NCBI RefSeq assembly: GCF_027563465.1
Contig: NZ_JAPFQA010000012.1
Location: forward strand, 124,001-188,000
Source of the DNA: Mesorhizobium qingshengii
GTDB taxonomy: Bacteria > Pseudomonadota > Alphaproteobacteria > Rhizobiales > Rhizobiaceae
Length of the DNA: 64,000 nucleotides
Reading direction: 5' to 3'
Both the position numbers and the translations under genes were made by a program. Positions 35,941 to 43,882 of this stretch are shown one piece after another. How positions within the stretch are numbered: position 1 is the first letter of the stretch; each line of letters begins with the position of its first letter. Below the pieces are notes generated by a model, which saw nothing but the letters and a program-made list of their open reading frames with translations, did not search any database and had not been told where the DNA came from.

Positions 35941-36228
35941 TCAGCGGCAATTGGTTACAGCGGTGTTGCCGATTATCTGCGTCTGGCAGCTTGGCTGGAG
36001 CTGCGGAACGACCGGACGCGGCTGCGGCACGATCTGGCGGTCCTGGGCACGATACTGCTGCTGCTGCTGCTGGTATTCCTGCCGCTGTATCCTGTTCTGC
36101 AATATCTGCAGGTCGTTCTGCTGGATCAGTGCGTTGCCGGTAGGGTCGACGACCTGCGCGGAAGCCGGCAAGCCAACCCCTGCCAGCAGTGCCGCTATGA
36201 AAACAATCGATGGCCGAAGCGCCGACAT
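35941..36228 (-). CDS. Small exported Gln-rich hypothetical protein
   Basis: A 95-aa product with a clear signal peptide (about residues 1-24, ending GLPASAQ) and a mature part rich in Gln (NRIQRQEYQQQQQQYR) and Pro, ending in a Cys-containing CQTQIIGNTAVTNCR that could form a disulfide. Function unknown. The start follows a weak GGGAATGAGCGG. It diverges from ialB. Confidence 0.75.
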   Translation of the reverse strand: MSALRPSIVFIAALLAGVGLPASAQVVDPTGNALIQQNDLQILQNRIQRQEYQQQQQQYRAQDRQIVPQPRPVVPQLQPSCQTQIIGNTAVTNCR

Positions 36229-36573
36229 CCGCTCATTCCCGCGCCAAACAGATACTCAACCGTAATATAGGTCGTCCGTGCGGTTCTGCCATATACGGCC
36301 GTCGATCGAAACGAAATCGGTTTGTCGTCGTGATCTCGGAATGGAAGGGCACCCTTCGCGGCTGCGGAGAATCTACCTGGGAACCCGGCATTGCACTTGA
36401 CGGAAGCTGTCGATTCGCCGCTCTATCGGGCCGGCGCCGGCCTTGAACTCAATAGCGTCGGCATGTCCGTCAGGCACAATGGCGCCTTCGGCGGTAAAAC
36501 AGAATGCGATCAGCGGGTCTCTCAAGGTCAGCTTCCAGGCTGGCTCGAGGCGAGCCGGACGGGAGGGGGCTTG
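36229..36573. other. Divergent promoter region, exported protein / ialB
   Basis: 345 bases without a convincing gene. An open plus frame (from 36391) continues into ialB but its first 60 codons have no protein-like pattern; the signal peptide begins at the ATG 36574. GGAGGGGG immediately upstream is the ribosome site. Confidence 0.4.
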
Positions 36574-37158
36574 ATGAGGAAGTACGGGTATTTGGCGGCG
36601 ATGCTGGGTGCGGCCTCTGTCGCGGGTCTGCCGGCCGCGGGACTGGCGGCGCAAACCAAGGGCGACAAGGTTGCGCCGGCCGCCAGCGACGCCAATGTGC
36701 CGCAACTGCCCGGCGGTGCATCGGCTTTGTCCGAAACCCATGGCGACTGGACGGTCAATTGCCAAATAGCCGGCACGACCAAGACATGCAGCCTGTCGCA
36801 TCAGCAGTTCAACAAGCAGAGCAACCAGCGCCTGCTGGCGATTGAATTGTCGAGCAGGACCGGTGACGATGCGACCGGAACGCTCGCTCTGCCGTTCGGC
36901 CTGGCGCTGGCCAAGGGGATCAGCCTGACGATCGACGACCAGAAGCTCGATGGCAGCCTGCAATTCAAAACTTGCCAGGTCGTCGGTTGTCTGGTGCCGG
37001 TGGCGTTCGATGCCAATGTCACCCCTCTGCTCAAGGCAGGCACTACCCTAAAGGTCGACGCCTTCGCGGCCGACACCGGACAAGCTGTGAACTTTTCCAT
37101 TCCGCTCAACGGCTTCGGCGGGGCGCTTGCCCGAACTGCCGAGCTTTTGGCCGACTGA
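36574..37158 (+). CDS. Invasion-associated locus B (IalB) family protein
   Basis: A 194-aa periplasmic or outer-membrane protein with a signal peptide (about residues 1-27, ending GLAAQT) and the IalB fold: HGDWTVNCQIAGTTKTCSLSHQQFNKQS, FGLALAKGISLTIDDQ, CQVVGCLVPVAFD. The family is known from Bartonella erythrocyte invasion but is widespread in free-living rhizobia, where the role is unclear. The ATG at 36574 has GGAGGGGG before it. It converges with coaBC. Confidence 0.87.
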   Translation: MRKYGYLAAMLGAASVAGLPAAGLAAQTKGDKVAPAASDANVPQLPGGASALSETHGDWTVNCQIAGTTKTCSLSHQQFNKQSNQRLLAIELSSRTGDDATGTLALPFGLALAKGISLTIDDQKLDGSLQFKTCQVVGCLVPVAFDANVTPLLKAGTTLKVDAFAADTGQAVNFSIPLNGFGGALARTAELLAD

Positions 37159-37230
37159 CGGTTGAGATCACCCGTAGTCCGAAGTGAAATAGCAGGACGT
37201 TAACGGCAGGCGTCTCCGCGCCGGCACGGC

Positions 37231-38703
37231 TTACACGACGATCGTCTTCAGCCGTTCGGCGATCAGGGCGGCCAGCCGCTCGGCCACTTCGGCCTTGCTC
37301 ATCTCCGGCCATTCCTCGACCCCAGCCCTCGACACGATCCGCACCCGATTGCGATCGCCGCCCATCACGCCCGAAGGACCGATGCCGCTGGTCTGCGACA
37401 CGTCGTTGGCGACGATGAAATCGGCGCCCTTCTTCCTGAGCTTGGCCTCGGCGTTGTGCAAAAGGTCCTGTGTCTCGGCGGCGAAGCCGACGACCAGCGT
37501 CGGGCGCTGCCTGTGATGGCCGACCCCGGCGAGGATGTCGGGGTTTTCGACCATGCGCAGCACCGGCGGCCCTTCGCCCGCGACCTTCTTGATCTTCTCA
37601 CCAGCCGAATTCTCGGTTCGCCAGTCGGCAACGGCGGCAACGAACACCGCCGCGTCGGCGGGCAGGAGCTGTTCCACCGCATCGCGCATCTCCTGCGCAC
37701 GTTCGACATGGATGGTCTTCACGCCGGTGGGGTCGGCGATGCCGACGGGGCCTGAGACGAGGCGCACATCGGCGCCGAGCCTCGCCAGTGCCGCCGCGAT
37801 GGCGTGGCCCTGCTTGCCGGACGAACGGTTGGCGATATAGCGCACGGGATCGATCGGTTCATGCGTCGGGCCGGAGGTGACGATGATCTTGCGGCCCGAC
37901 AATGGTTTCGGGCTCACATCGAGCAGCGCCTCGATCGCGGCGACGATCTCCAGCGGCTCGGCCATGCGGCCTTCGCCCGCTTCGTTGCTCTCGGCCATCT
38001 CGCCTTTGGCCGGCCCAACGAAGGTGATGCCGTCCTTCCGCAACGTCGCGCGATTGCGGCGTGTCGCAGGATGCGCCCACATCCTGGGGTTCATGGCCGG
38101 CGCCATCAGCACCGGCTTGTCGGTGGCGATGAGCACGGTTGAGGCAAGATCGTTGGCGTGGCCATTGGCAAGCTTGGCCATCAGGTCGGCCGTGGCCGGC
38201 GCAACCACCAGCAGGTCTGCCTCGCGCGACAGCCTGATATGGCCGACATCGTGCTCGTCATTGCGGTCGAACAGTTCGGTGAAGACATGGCCGGCGGAGA
38301 GGGCGCCGACCGACAGCGTGGTGACGAATTCCTGTGCCGCGGCGGTCATGACCACCCGCACCGCCGCGCCGCGCTCGCGCAGCCGGCGGATCAGATCCAG
38401 CGCCTTGTACGCTGCGATGCCACCGCCGATGATGAGCAGGATGCGTTTGCCGGAAAGCGTGCCTCGCGGAAAGATCTTGCCTGCCGGGACGGCAGCCGGG
38501 GTCACCGCGCCATGCACGCCGGTCAGTTCGTGGAGCGTTTTCTCGATTTGATCGAGGCGGCCCACTGGACCGACCTGGCCGTCGACAGCGGCCCGGATCA
38601 TGACCCGCGCCTGCTCTTCCATGGAACGGTCGTTTTCCGCCGCCAGTCGGCGCAGCAATTCCTTGACCTCATTGTCAAGGTTGCGGATGGTGATGCTGGC
38701 CAT
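37231..38703 (-). CDS. coaBC: Bifunctional CoaBC with an N-terminal ribbon-helix-helix domain
   Basis: CoaBC makes 4'-phosphopantetheine by ligating cysteine to phosphopantothenate and decarboxylating the product. This 490-aa protein is about 90 residues longer than usual: residues 1-45 (MASITIRNLDNEVKELL ... RSMEEQARVMIRAAV) look like a FitA/Arc-type ribbon-helix-helix antitoxin domain, followed by a linker. Then come the CoaC part (about 80-260; GHIRLSREADLLVVAPAT, APAMNPRMW, GEGRMAEP) and the CoaB part (VTSGPTHEPIDPVR, ANRSSGKQG, AAVADWR, KIKK). The Cys of the E. coli CoaC active loop is not seen at the expected place. It follows ubiB by 88 bases. Confidence 0.9.
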   Translation of the reverse strand: MASITIRNLDNEVKELLRRLAAENDRSMEEQARVMIRAAVDGQVGPVGRLDQIEKTLHELTGVHGAVTPAAVPAGKIFPRGTLSGKRILLIIGGGIAAYKALDLIRRLRERGAAVRVVMTAAAQEFVTTLSVGALSAGHVFTELFDRNDEHDVGHIRLSREADLLVVAPATADLMAKLANGHANDLASTVLIATDKPVLMAPAMNPRMWAHPATRRNRATLRKDGITFVGPAKGEMAESNEAGEGRMAEPLEIVAAIEALLDVSPKPLSGRKIIVTSGPTHEPIDPVRYIANRSSGKQGHAIAAALARLGADVRLVSGPVGIADPTGVKTIHVERAQEMRDAVEQLLPADAAVFVAAVADWRTENSAGEKIKKVAGEGPPVLRMVENPDILAGVGHHRQRPTLVVGFAAETQDLLHNAEAKLRKKGADFIVANDVSQTSGIGPSGVMGGDRNRVRIVSRAGVEEWPEMSKAEVAERLAALIAERLKTIVV

Positions 38704-38755
38704 TTGATTGCACTCTGCCGCGACTACCGATAGCAATGATAGCAATGCAATCAAA
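38703..38755. promoter_or_regulatory. Operator-like repeats upstream of coaBC
   Basis: A perfect 10-bp inverted repeat, TTTGATTGCA (38703-38712, overlapping the coaBC start codon) and TGCAATCAAA (38746-38755), flanks a 33-base spacer that contains two tandem 9-bp units GATAGCAAT (38729-38737 and 38738-38746). RHH antitoxin domains often bind such repeats, so autoregulation by the extra domain of CoaBC is possible (inference). Confidence 0.5.
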
Positions 38756-38791
38756 TCACTGCAAGTTGCGGAGCAGGATTCGGCTTTGGCG

Positions 38792-40366
38792 TTAGATGAT
38801 CTTCCAGGCGATATAGACCAGCGTCAGCGCGATCACCCACAAGGCCAGGCGGCCGGAGCGGCTGTAGCGCGCCTCGGCCTTGCCGATGGCGCGGGCGGTG
38901 GTCTCGTCGAAGCGCAGCCCGTGCTCGGCCATCAGGTCGATCTCGCGTGACAGCCGATCGGTGCGCGCGGCCAGCTCCGGCGCCTGGCGGGCCAGCGTCA
39001 GCAGCGCCTTGGCGCCCTCGCGTGCATCGATCATCATGCCGCGCGGGCCAAGGTTTCCGGCGATCCAGCCGCCGACCACCGGCTCCGACGTCTTCCACAT
39101 GTTGAAGGCCGGGTCGAGCGTGCGCGCCACACCCTCGACCACCACCATGGTCTTCTGCAACAGGATCAGTTCCGGCCGCGTCGCCATGTCGAAGAGTTCG
39201 GTCACTTCGAACAGCAACGTCAAAAGCTTGGCCATCGAAATGGTCTCGGCCGGCTGGCCGTGGATCGGCTCGCCGATGGCGCGGATCGCCTGCGCGAAAG
39301 CCGCGACATTGTGCTGGCGCGGCACGTAGCCGGCTTCGAAATGCACTTCGGCGACACGCAGGTAGTCGCGCGTGATGAAGCCGTAGAGGATCTCGGCGAG
39401 GAAGCGGCGTTCCTTCTTGCCGAGCCTGCCGGCGATGCCGAGATCGACGGCGACGATGGTCCCGTTCGCCTCGACGAACAGGTTGCCCGGATGCATGTCG
39501 GCGTGGAAGAAGCCGTCGCGCAAAGTGTGGCGCAGGAACGACTGGATGAGGTTGGCGGCGATCGCCTTCAGATCGTGCCCGGCGGCCTCCAGGCCGGCAA
39601 TATCGTTCATCTTGATGCCGTCGACCCATTCCATGGTCAACACGTCGCGCCCGGTGCGTTCCCAGTCGACGGATGGCACACGGAAGCCGGGATCATCCCT
39701 GGTGTTCTCGCCGAGTTCCGAAAGAGCGGCCGCCTCGAGGCGAAGATCCATTTCGATCCTGGTGGTCTGCGCCAGCGTCTCGGTCACCTCGACCGGCCGC
39801 AACCGGCGTGACGACGGTACGTATTTCTCCTGCAGGCGAGCGGCGAGGAAATAGCTTTCGAGATCCTGGAAGAAGCGGCGGCGCACGCCCGGCCGGATGA
39901 CCTTGACCGCCACCCTGGTGGCAGCGCCGTCATGGATGGCGTCGGCGGCGTGGACCTGGGCGATGGAGGCGGCGGCGACCGGATCGCCGAATTGCGCATA
40001 GAGATCGCCGATCTTGCGCCCGAGCGAGGCTTCGATCGCCGCGATCGCCTCGGCCCTGGGGAAGGTGTGCATCTTGTCCTGCAGCATGGCGAGATCGAGC
40101 GCCATGTCATTGCCGACGACGTCGGGCCGTGTCGCCAGGAACTGGCCGAGCTTGACGTAGGACGGCCCGAGCCGGACCACCGCCTTGGCCAGCCGGTCGC
40201 TACGCTGATAGGCGAGCGCGCGGCGGCGGGTGAACAGCCGCGCCAGCCGCCAGCCGAATTTGGGCAGGCCGTTCAGTTCCTCGCCCGGCAAGGCGGCGAC
40301 GACGCCCTCGCGGACCAGCACCCAGCCGGCCCGCACCAGCCGAAATCCTGCGCTGACAGTGCTCAT
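38792..40366 (-). CDS. ubiB: UbiB, atypical kinase for ubiquinone biosynthesis
   Basis: A 524-aa membrane-associated member of the UbiB/ADCK family, needed for ubiquinone synthesis. It has the family KxGQ motif (YVKLGQFLATRPD), an ATP-binding Ala-rich loop (PVAAASIAQVHAA), Lys in VAVKVIRPGV, catalytic-type FFHADMHPGNLFV and AVDLGIAGRL, with two C-terminal membrane helices (about 500-522). The ATG at 40366 (MSTVSAGF) fits the family. It follows ubiE by 70 bases on the same strand. Confidence 0.93.
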   Translation of the reverse strand: MSTVSAGFRLVRAGWVLVREGVVAALPGEELNGLPKFGWRLARLFTRRRALAYQRSDRLAKAVVRLGPSYVKLGQFLATRPDVVGNDMALDLAMLQDKMHTFPRAEAIAAIEASLGRKIGDLYAQFGDPVAAASIAQVHAADAIHDGAATRVAVKVIRPGVRRRFFQDLESYFLAARLQEKYVPSSRRLRPVEVTETLAQTTRIEMDLRLEAAALSELGENTRDDPGFRVPSVDWERTGRDVLTMEWVDGIKMNDIAGLEAAGHDLKAIAANLIQSFLRHTLRDGFFHADMHPGNLFVEANGTIVAVDLGIAGRLGKKERRFLAEILYGFITRDYLRVAEVHFEAGYVPRQHNVAAFAQAIRAIGEPIHGQPAETISMAKLLTLLFEVTELFDMATRPELILLQKTMVVVEGVARTLDPAFNMWKTSEPVVGGWIAGNLGPRGMMIDAREGAKALLTLARQAPELAARTDRLSREIDLMAEHGLRFDETTARAIGKAEARYSRSGRLALWVIALTLVYIAWKII

Positions 40367-40436
40367 GGCTGCGCCCGTCCCGCCGGTCTCTTCAACCGGC
40401 GCGGGGCACATCGATCATGGGAAATGCCGGACGGCG

Positions 40437-41213
40437 TCAAAGCTTCCAGCCCGAATGCAGGGCCGCGATGCCGCCGGAATAGTTGCGGAAAGAGACGCGG
40501 TCGAACCCAGCGCGCGAGATCATCGTCGCGAAATTCGCCTGGTTGGGAAACCTGGCGATCGATTCGACCAGATAGGAGTAGGGCTCGCCGTCGCCGGTGA
40601 CCATCTTGCCGATCCTTGGGATGGCGTTGAACGACCAGGCTTCGTAGGCCTTGTCGAGCAGCGGCATCTCGACTTCGGAAAATTCGAGGCACAGGAACCG
40701 CCCGCCCGGCTTCAGCACGCGGAAGGCTTCACCGAGCGCGACATCGATGCGCGGCACGTTGCGAATACCGAAAGCGATGGTGTAGGCGTCGAAGGTGGCG
40801 TCAGCGAAGGGCAGTTCCTCAGCGTTGGCCTCGACGAAATCAGTGTTGCCGGACAGGCCTTTCTTTTCGGCCCGGTCGCGGCCGACGGCAAGCATCGAGC
40901 CATTGATGTCGAGCACCGTGGCATGGGCCTGACCGTGGCTGGCCTCGACGATGCGGAAGGCGATGTCGCCGGTGCCGCCGGCAACGTCGAGCACGCGCCA
41001 GCCCGCCCGCTTTGGCGGATTAAGCCAGGTGACCATGGCATCCTTCCACAGCCGATGCAGGCCAGCCGACATCAGATCGTTCATCAGGTCGTAGCGGTTG
41101 GCGACCTTGTGGAAAACATCGTTGACCAGGGACTGCTTGTCGCCAGCCCCTACACGCTTGAAACCATAGGAGGTTTCCATGCCGCCCGCGGCCGTGGTTC
41201 TCTCAACTGACAT
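40437..41213 (-). CDS. ubiE: Ubiquinone/menaquinone methyltransferase UbiE
   Basis: A 258-aa C-methyltransferase of ubiquinone synthesis. It has YDLMNDLMSAGLHRLWK, the SAM motif VLDVAGGTGDIAFRI, FGIRNVPRIDVALGEAFRVLKPGG and EFSEVEMPLLDKAYEAW, plus the conserved end FRNYSGGIAALHSGWKL. The start is ATG 41213. It is first in the conserved ubiE-ubiB-coaBC order. Confidence 0.95.
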   Translation of the reverse strand: MSVERTTAAGGMETSYGFKRVGAGDKQSLVNDVFHKVANRYDLMNDLMSAGLHRLWKDAMVTWLNPPKRAGWRVLDVAGGTGDIAFRIVEASHGQAHATVLDINGSMLAVGRDRAEKKGLSGNTDFVEANAEELPFADATFDAYTIAFGIRNVPRIDVALGEAFRVLKPGGRFLCLEFSEVEMPLLDKAYEAWSFNAIPRIGKMVTGDGEPYSYLVESIARFPNQANFATMISRAGFDRVSFRNYSGGIAALHSGWKL

Positions 41214-41347
41214 TTTTTTGATCCGTCATAAAACCGGCGGGACCATAGCCGATCGATGGTGCGGGCGCTATTGTTTAAGGCGCGGTGTTCGGCCGCGCTT
41301 CCAGGTGGTGGGTTTTCAAGACCTGGGCTGACCGACGGGATGATTGA

Positions 41348-42322
41348 ATGCCTTTGAAAGCGGAATTGCACTGCCACATTGAAGGGGCAGCGGCGCCCGA
41401 ACTCGTCATCCGCCAGGCGCAGAAATATGGCAAGGATACCTCTCCCTATATCCAGAACGGTTCATTCGTCTGGCACGATTTCACGTCCTTCCTCGCGGCT
41501 TACGATTTTTCCTCCGATCTGTTTCGGACGGAGGAGGACTATGCGCGGCTGGCCGATCATTATCTGACCAGCCTCGCCCGCGACGGGGCGATCTATTCCG
41601 AGGTTTTCACCTCGCCTGATCATGCCAGGAAGGCCGGGTTGTCACCCAAGGCCTATACCGACGCGCTCGGCGAAGGCATGGCGCGGGCCAAGGCCAAGAC
41701 CGGCATCGAGGGCCGCATGATCGTCACCGGCGTGCGTCATGTCGGCGTCGAGTCGATCGAACAGGCGGCACGCTTCGCCGCGCGCTGCGGGCATCCGCTG
41801 GTCACCGGCTTCGGTGTCGCCGGCGACGAGCGGGTAGGCGAGATGGAGGACTATGTCAGAGCTTTCGAGATCGCCCGTGAAGCCGGGCTCGGCATTACTG
41901 TCCATGCCGGCGAACTGACGGGCTGGGAGACTGTCCAAGCGGCGCTCGATCACATCCGCCCGTCCCGCATCGGCCATGGCGTGCGCGCCATCGAGAACCC
42001 GGACCTTGTCCGGCGCATTGCCGACGAGGGCGTCGTGCTGGAATGCTGTCCCGGCTCCAACATCGCGCTCAAGGTGTTCGACAGTTTTGCCGATCATCCC
42101 TTTCCGGCCCTGCGGGCCGCTGGCTGCAAGGTGACACTGAATTCCGACGATCCGCCCTATTTCTGGACCTCGCTGAAGCGCGAATACGACATCGCCGCCG
42201 AGCATTTCTCGATGAACGAAAAGGCGCTCACCGCCGTTACCCGCACCGCCATCGAAGCCGCCTTCGTCGACAGGAAGACCAAGACCGCGCTTCTTGCCCG
42301 CCTGAACGGCGCCTCTCGCTGA
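41348..42322 (+). CDS. add: Adenosine deaminase
   Basis: This zinc enzyme deaminates adenosine or deoxyadenosine to inosine. The 324-aa product has HCHIEGAA (HxH zinc ligands), the catalytic HAGE (about residue 188) and HGVRAI, and the Asp pair in LNSDDPPYF. No adenine-specific features allow separation from adenine deaminase with complete certainty. It is followed by upp on the same strand after 148 bases and faces the nucleoside operon. Confidence 0.92.
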   Translation: MPLKAELHCHIEGAAAPELVIRQAQKYGKDTSPYIQNGSFVWHDFTSFLAAYDFSSDLFRTEEDYARLADHYLTSLARDGAIYSEVFTSPDHARKAGLSPKAYTDALGEGMARAKAKTGIEGRMIVTGVRHVGVESIEQAARFAARCGHPLVTGFGVAGDERVGEMEDYVRAFEIAREAGLGITVHAGELTGWETVQAALDHIRPSRIGHGVRAIENPDLVRRIADEGVVLECCPGSNIALKVFDSFADHPFPALRAAGCKVTLNSDDPPYFWTSLKREYDIAAEHFSMNEKALTAVTRTAIEAAFVDRKTKTALLARLNGASR

Positions 42323-42470
42323 TTTCTTCCGACAAAGCTGTGGTCGGTGCAGGCCAAGCGGTTCCTTGGCCGGCGCATTGCCGCTAGGGTTCGCCCAAGC
42401 AGCTTGAAGCGCGGCGCGTCCGAAAGGGTCCATGCGCGCACTTTCGGGCGACAGGCATCAGGAGAACATC

Positions 42471-43100
42471 ATGAAGGGCGTCACCGTCGTCGACCACCCG
42501 CTTGTCCAGCACAAGCTGACCATCATGCGCAAGAAGGAAACCTCGACGGCCGGCTTCCGGCGGCTGCTGCGCGAGATCTCGCTGCTGCTCGGCTACGAGG
42601 TCACGCGCAACCTCGAATTGACGACGACGACAATCGAAACGCCGATCGAGACCATGGAGGCGCCGACGCTGGAGGGCAAGAAACTGGTCTTTGCCTCGGT
42701 GCTGCGCGCCGGCAACGGTTTGCTGGAAGGCCTGCTCGACCTAGTCCCGGCGGCCCGCGTCGCCCATATCGGCCTCTACCGCGACCACGAAACGCTGGAG
42801 GCGGTCGAGTATTTCTTCAAGGCGCCGAGCGATCTCGCCGACCGGCTGGTCATCGTCGTCGATCCGATGCTGGCGACCGCCAATTCGGCGATCGCGGCGA
42901 TCGACAAGCTGAAGGGGCGCGGCGCCACCAACATCCGCTTCCTCTGCCTGCTGGCGGCGCCCGAAGGCATCGAACGCTTCACCAAGGCGCATCCGGACGT
43001 TCCGGTCTTCACCGCTTCCATCGATCGCCAGCTCAACGAGAAGGGCTACATCATGCCTGGCCTCGGCGACGCCGGCGACCGCATGTACGGGACCAAGTAG
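42471..43100 (+). CDS. upp: Uracil phosphoribosyltransferase
   Basis: Converts uracil and PRPP to UMP. The 209-aa product has the type I PRTase loop VIVVDPMLATANSA, VLRAGNGLLEGLLDLVPAARVAHIGLYRD and the C-terminal GLGDAGDRMYGTK uracil site. The start ATG has GGAGAAC upstream. It would recapture uracil produced by nucleoside breakdown. Confidence 0.95.
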   Translation: MKGVTVVDHPLVQHKLTIMRKKETSTAGFRRLLREISLLLGYEVTRNLELTTTTIETPIETMEAPTLEGKKLVFASVLRAGNGLLEGLLDLVPAARVAHIGLYRDHETLEAVEYFFKAPSDLADRLVIVVDPMLATANSAIAAIDKLKGRGATNIRFLCLLAAPEGIERFTKAHPDVPVFTASIDRQLNEKGYIMPGLGDAGDRMYGTK

Positions 43101-43122
43101 TACCAGGCAAAGTTGCCTGGTA
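43101..43122. terminator. Hairpin after upp
   Basis: TACCAGGCAA (43101-43110) pairs perfectly with TTGCCTGGTA (43113-43122), immediately after the upp stop codon. The following CGATTTACC is only weakly T-rich, so it is a probable, not certain, intrinsic terminator. Confidence 0.65.
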
Positions 43123-43207
43123 CGATTTACCAAACGTTTACGCAAAGGCGCGGTTCTGGCGCGCGTTAAAACGGCAAACACCATCTCGGCTTAAGGATTG
43201 GCGGTCG

Positions 43208-43303
43208 CTACAGCGCCGTGCGTCCATTTGAACGCGCAAAGGACGCTGTAGCACTTTGATTTGCGCATGATCCCGAAAATCGATTCCGATTTTCGGGATC
43301 ATG
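43208..43303. repeat. Mosaic intergenic palindromic element
   Basis: Two nested palindromes lie side by side: CTACAGCG (43208-43215) with CGCTGTAG (43244-43251), containing GCGTCC/GGACGC inside, then a 17-bp arm pair (43266-43282 and 43287-43303) of the type CATGATCCCGAAAATCG around a four-base ATTC loop. This two-part layout is like the rhizobial intergenic mosaic elements described for Sinorhizobium relatives (background knowledge). It ends 15 bases before the next gene's start. Confidence 0.7.
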
Positions 43304-43318
43304 TGGCGAGGCCGATCC

Positions 43319-43882
43319 ATGCTGCGCAAATTTCTCATTCTTGGCGTTTTTGCCGGTGCATCGGCATCGATACCGATTGTGTATCAGTCGAATCCGGGGA
43401 TCCTCGAAAACCTGCTGAAATCGACGATGACGAGCAGGCCTGCGGTCGAAGCCCAGCCCGATGTCAACCTGGTATCGGTCCCCGACAAGCCGGCGGCGCC
43501 GCTGCCGCTGGGCCGCAAGGTTGTCGTCACGGCGGACGAGCGCGGGCATTTCTCGTCGGCCTTCAGGCTGAACGGACGTCAGGTCGACGGCATGATCGAC
43601 ACCGGCTCGACGCTGGTCGCCATCAACGCCTCAACGGCACGCAGGATTGGGTTGTCGCTCAACCCTTCCGATTTCAGCCACGAGGTCAACACCGCCAACG
43701 GCACGATCAAGGCTGCCGTGGCATTGATCGACCGGCTGCAGATCGGCACCATTACCGTCAATGACGTCCAGGTCATCGTGCTCGACGACAGGGCTTTGCA
43801 CACCAACCTGATCGGCATGAGCTTCCTCAGTCGGCTCAGCAAATACCAGGCCGAGAATGGTACGCTGCTGCTCGTCCAGTAA
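43319..43882 (+). CDS. Retropepsin-like aspartic protease, membrane-anchored
   Basis: A 187-aa clan AA protease with a single N-terminal hydrophobic segment (about residues 5-25) and the catalytic motif GMIDTGSTLVAI (about residue 94), then LIGMSFLSRL near the end. It belongs to the single-domain, probably homodimeric TIGR02281-type family found in rhizobia; its physiological substrate is unknown. ATG 43319 has GAGG seven bases upstream; a longer frame starts inside the palindromic element and is rejected. It converges with deoA. Confidence 0.85.
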   Translation: MLRKFLILGVFAGASASIPIVYQSNPGILENLLKSTMTSRPAVEAQPDVNLVSVPDKPAAPLPLGRKVVVTADERGHFSSAFRLNGRQVDGMIDTGSTLVAINASTARRIGLSLNPSDFSHEVNTANGTIKAAVALIDRLQIGTITVNDVQVIVLDDRALHTNLIGMSFLSRLSKYQAENGTLLLVQ

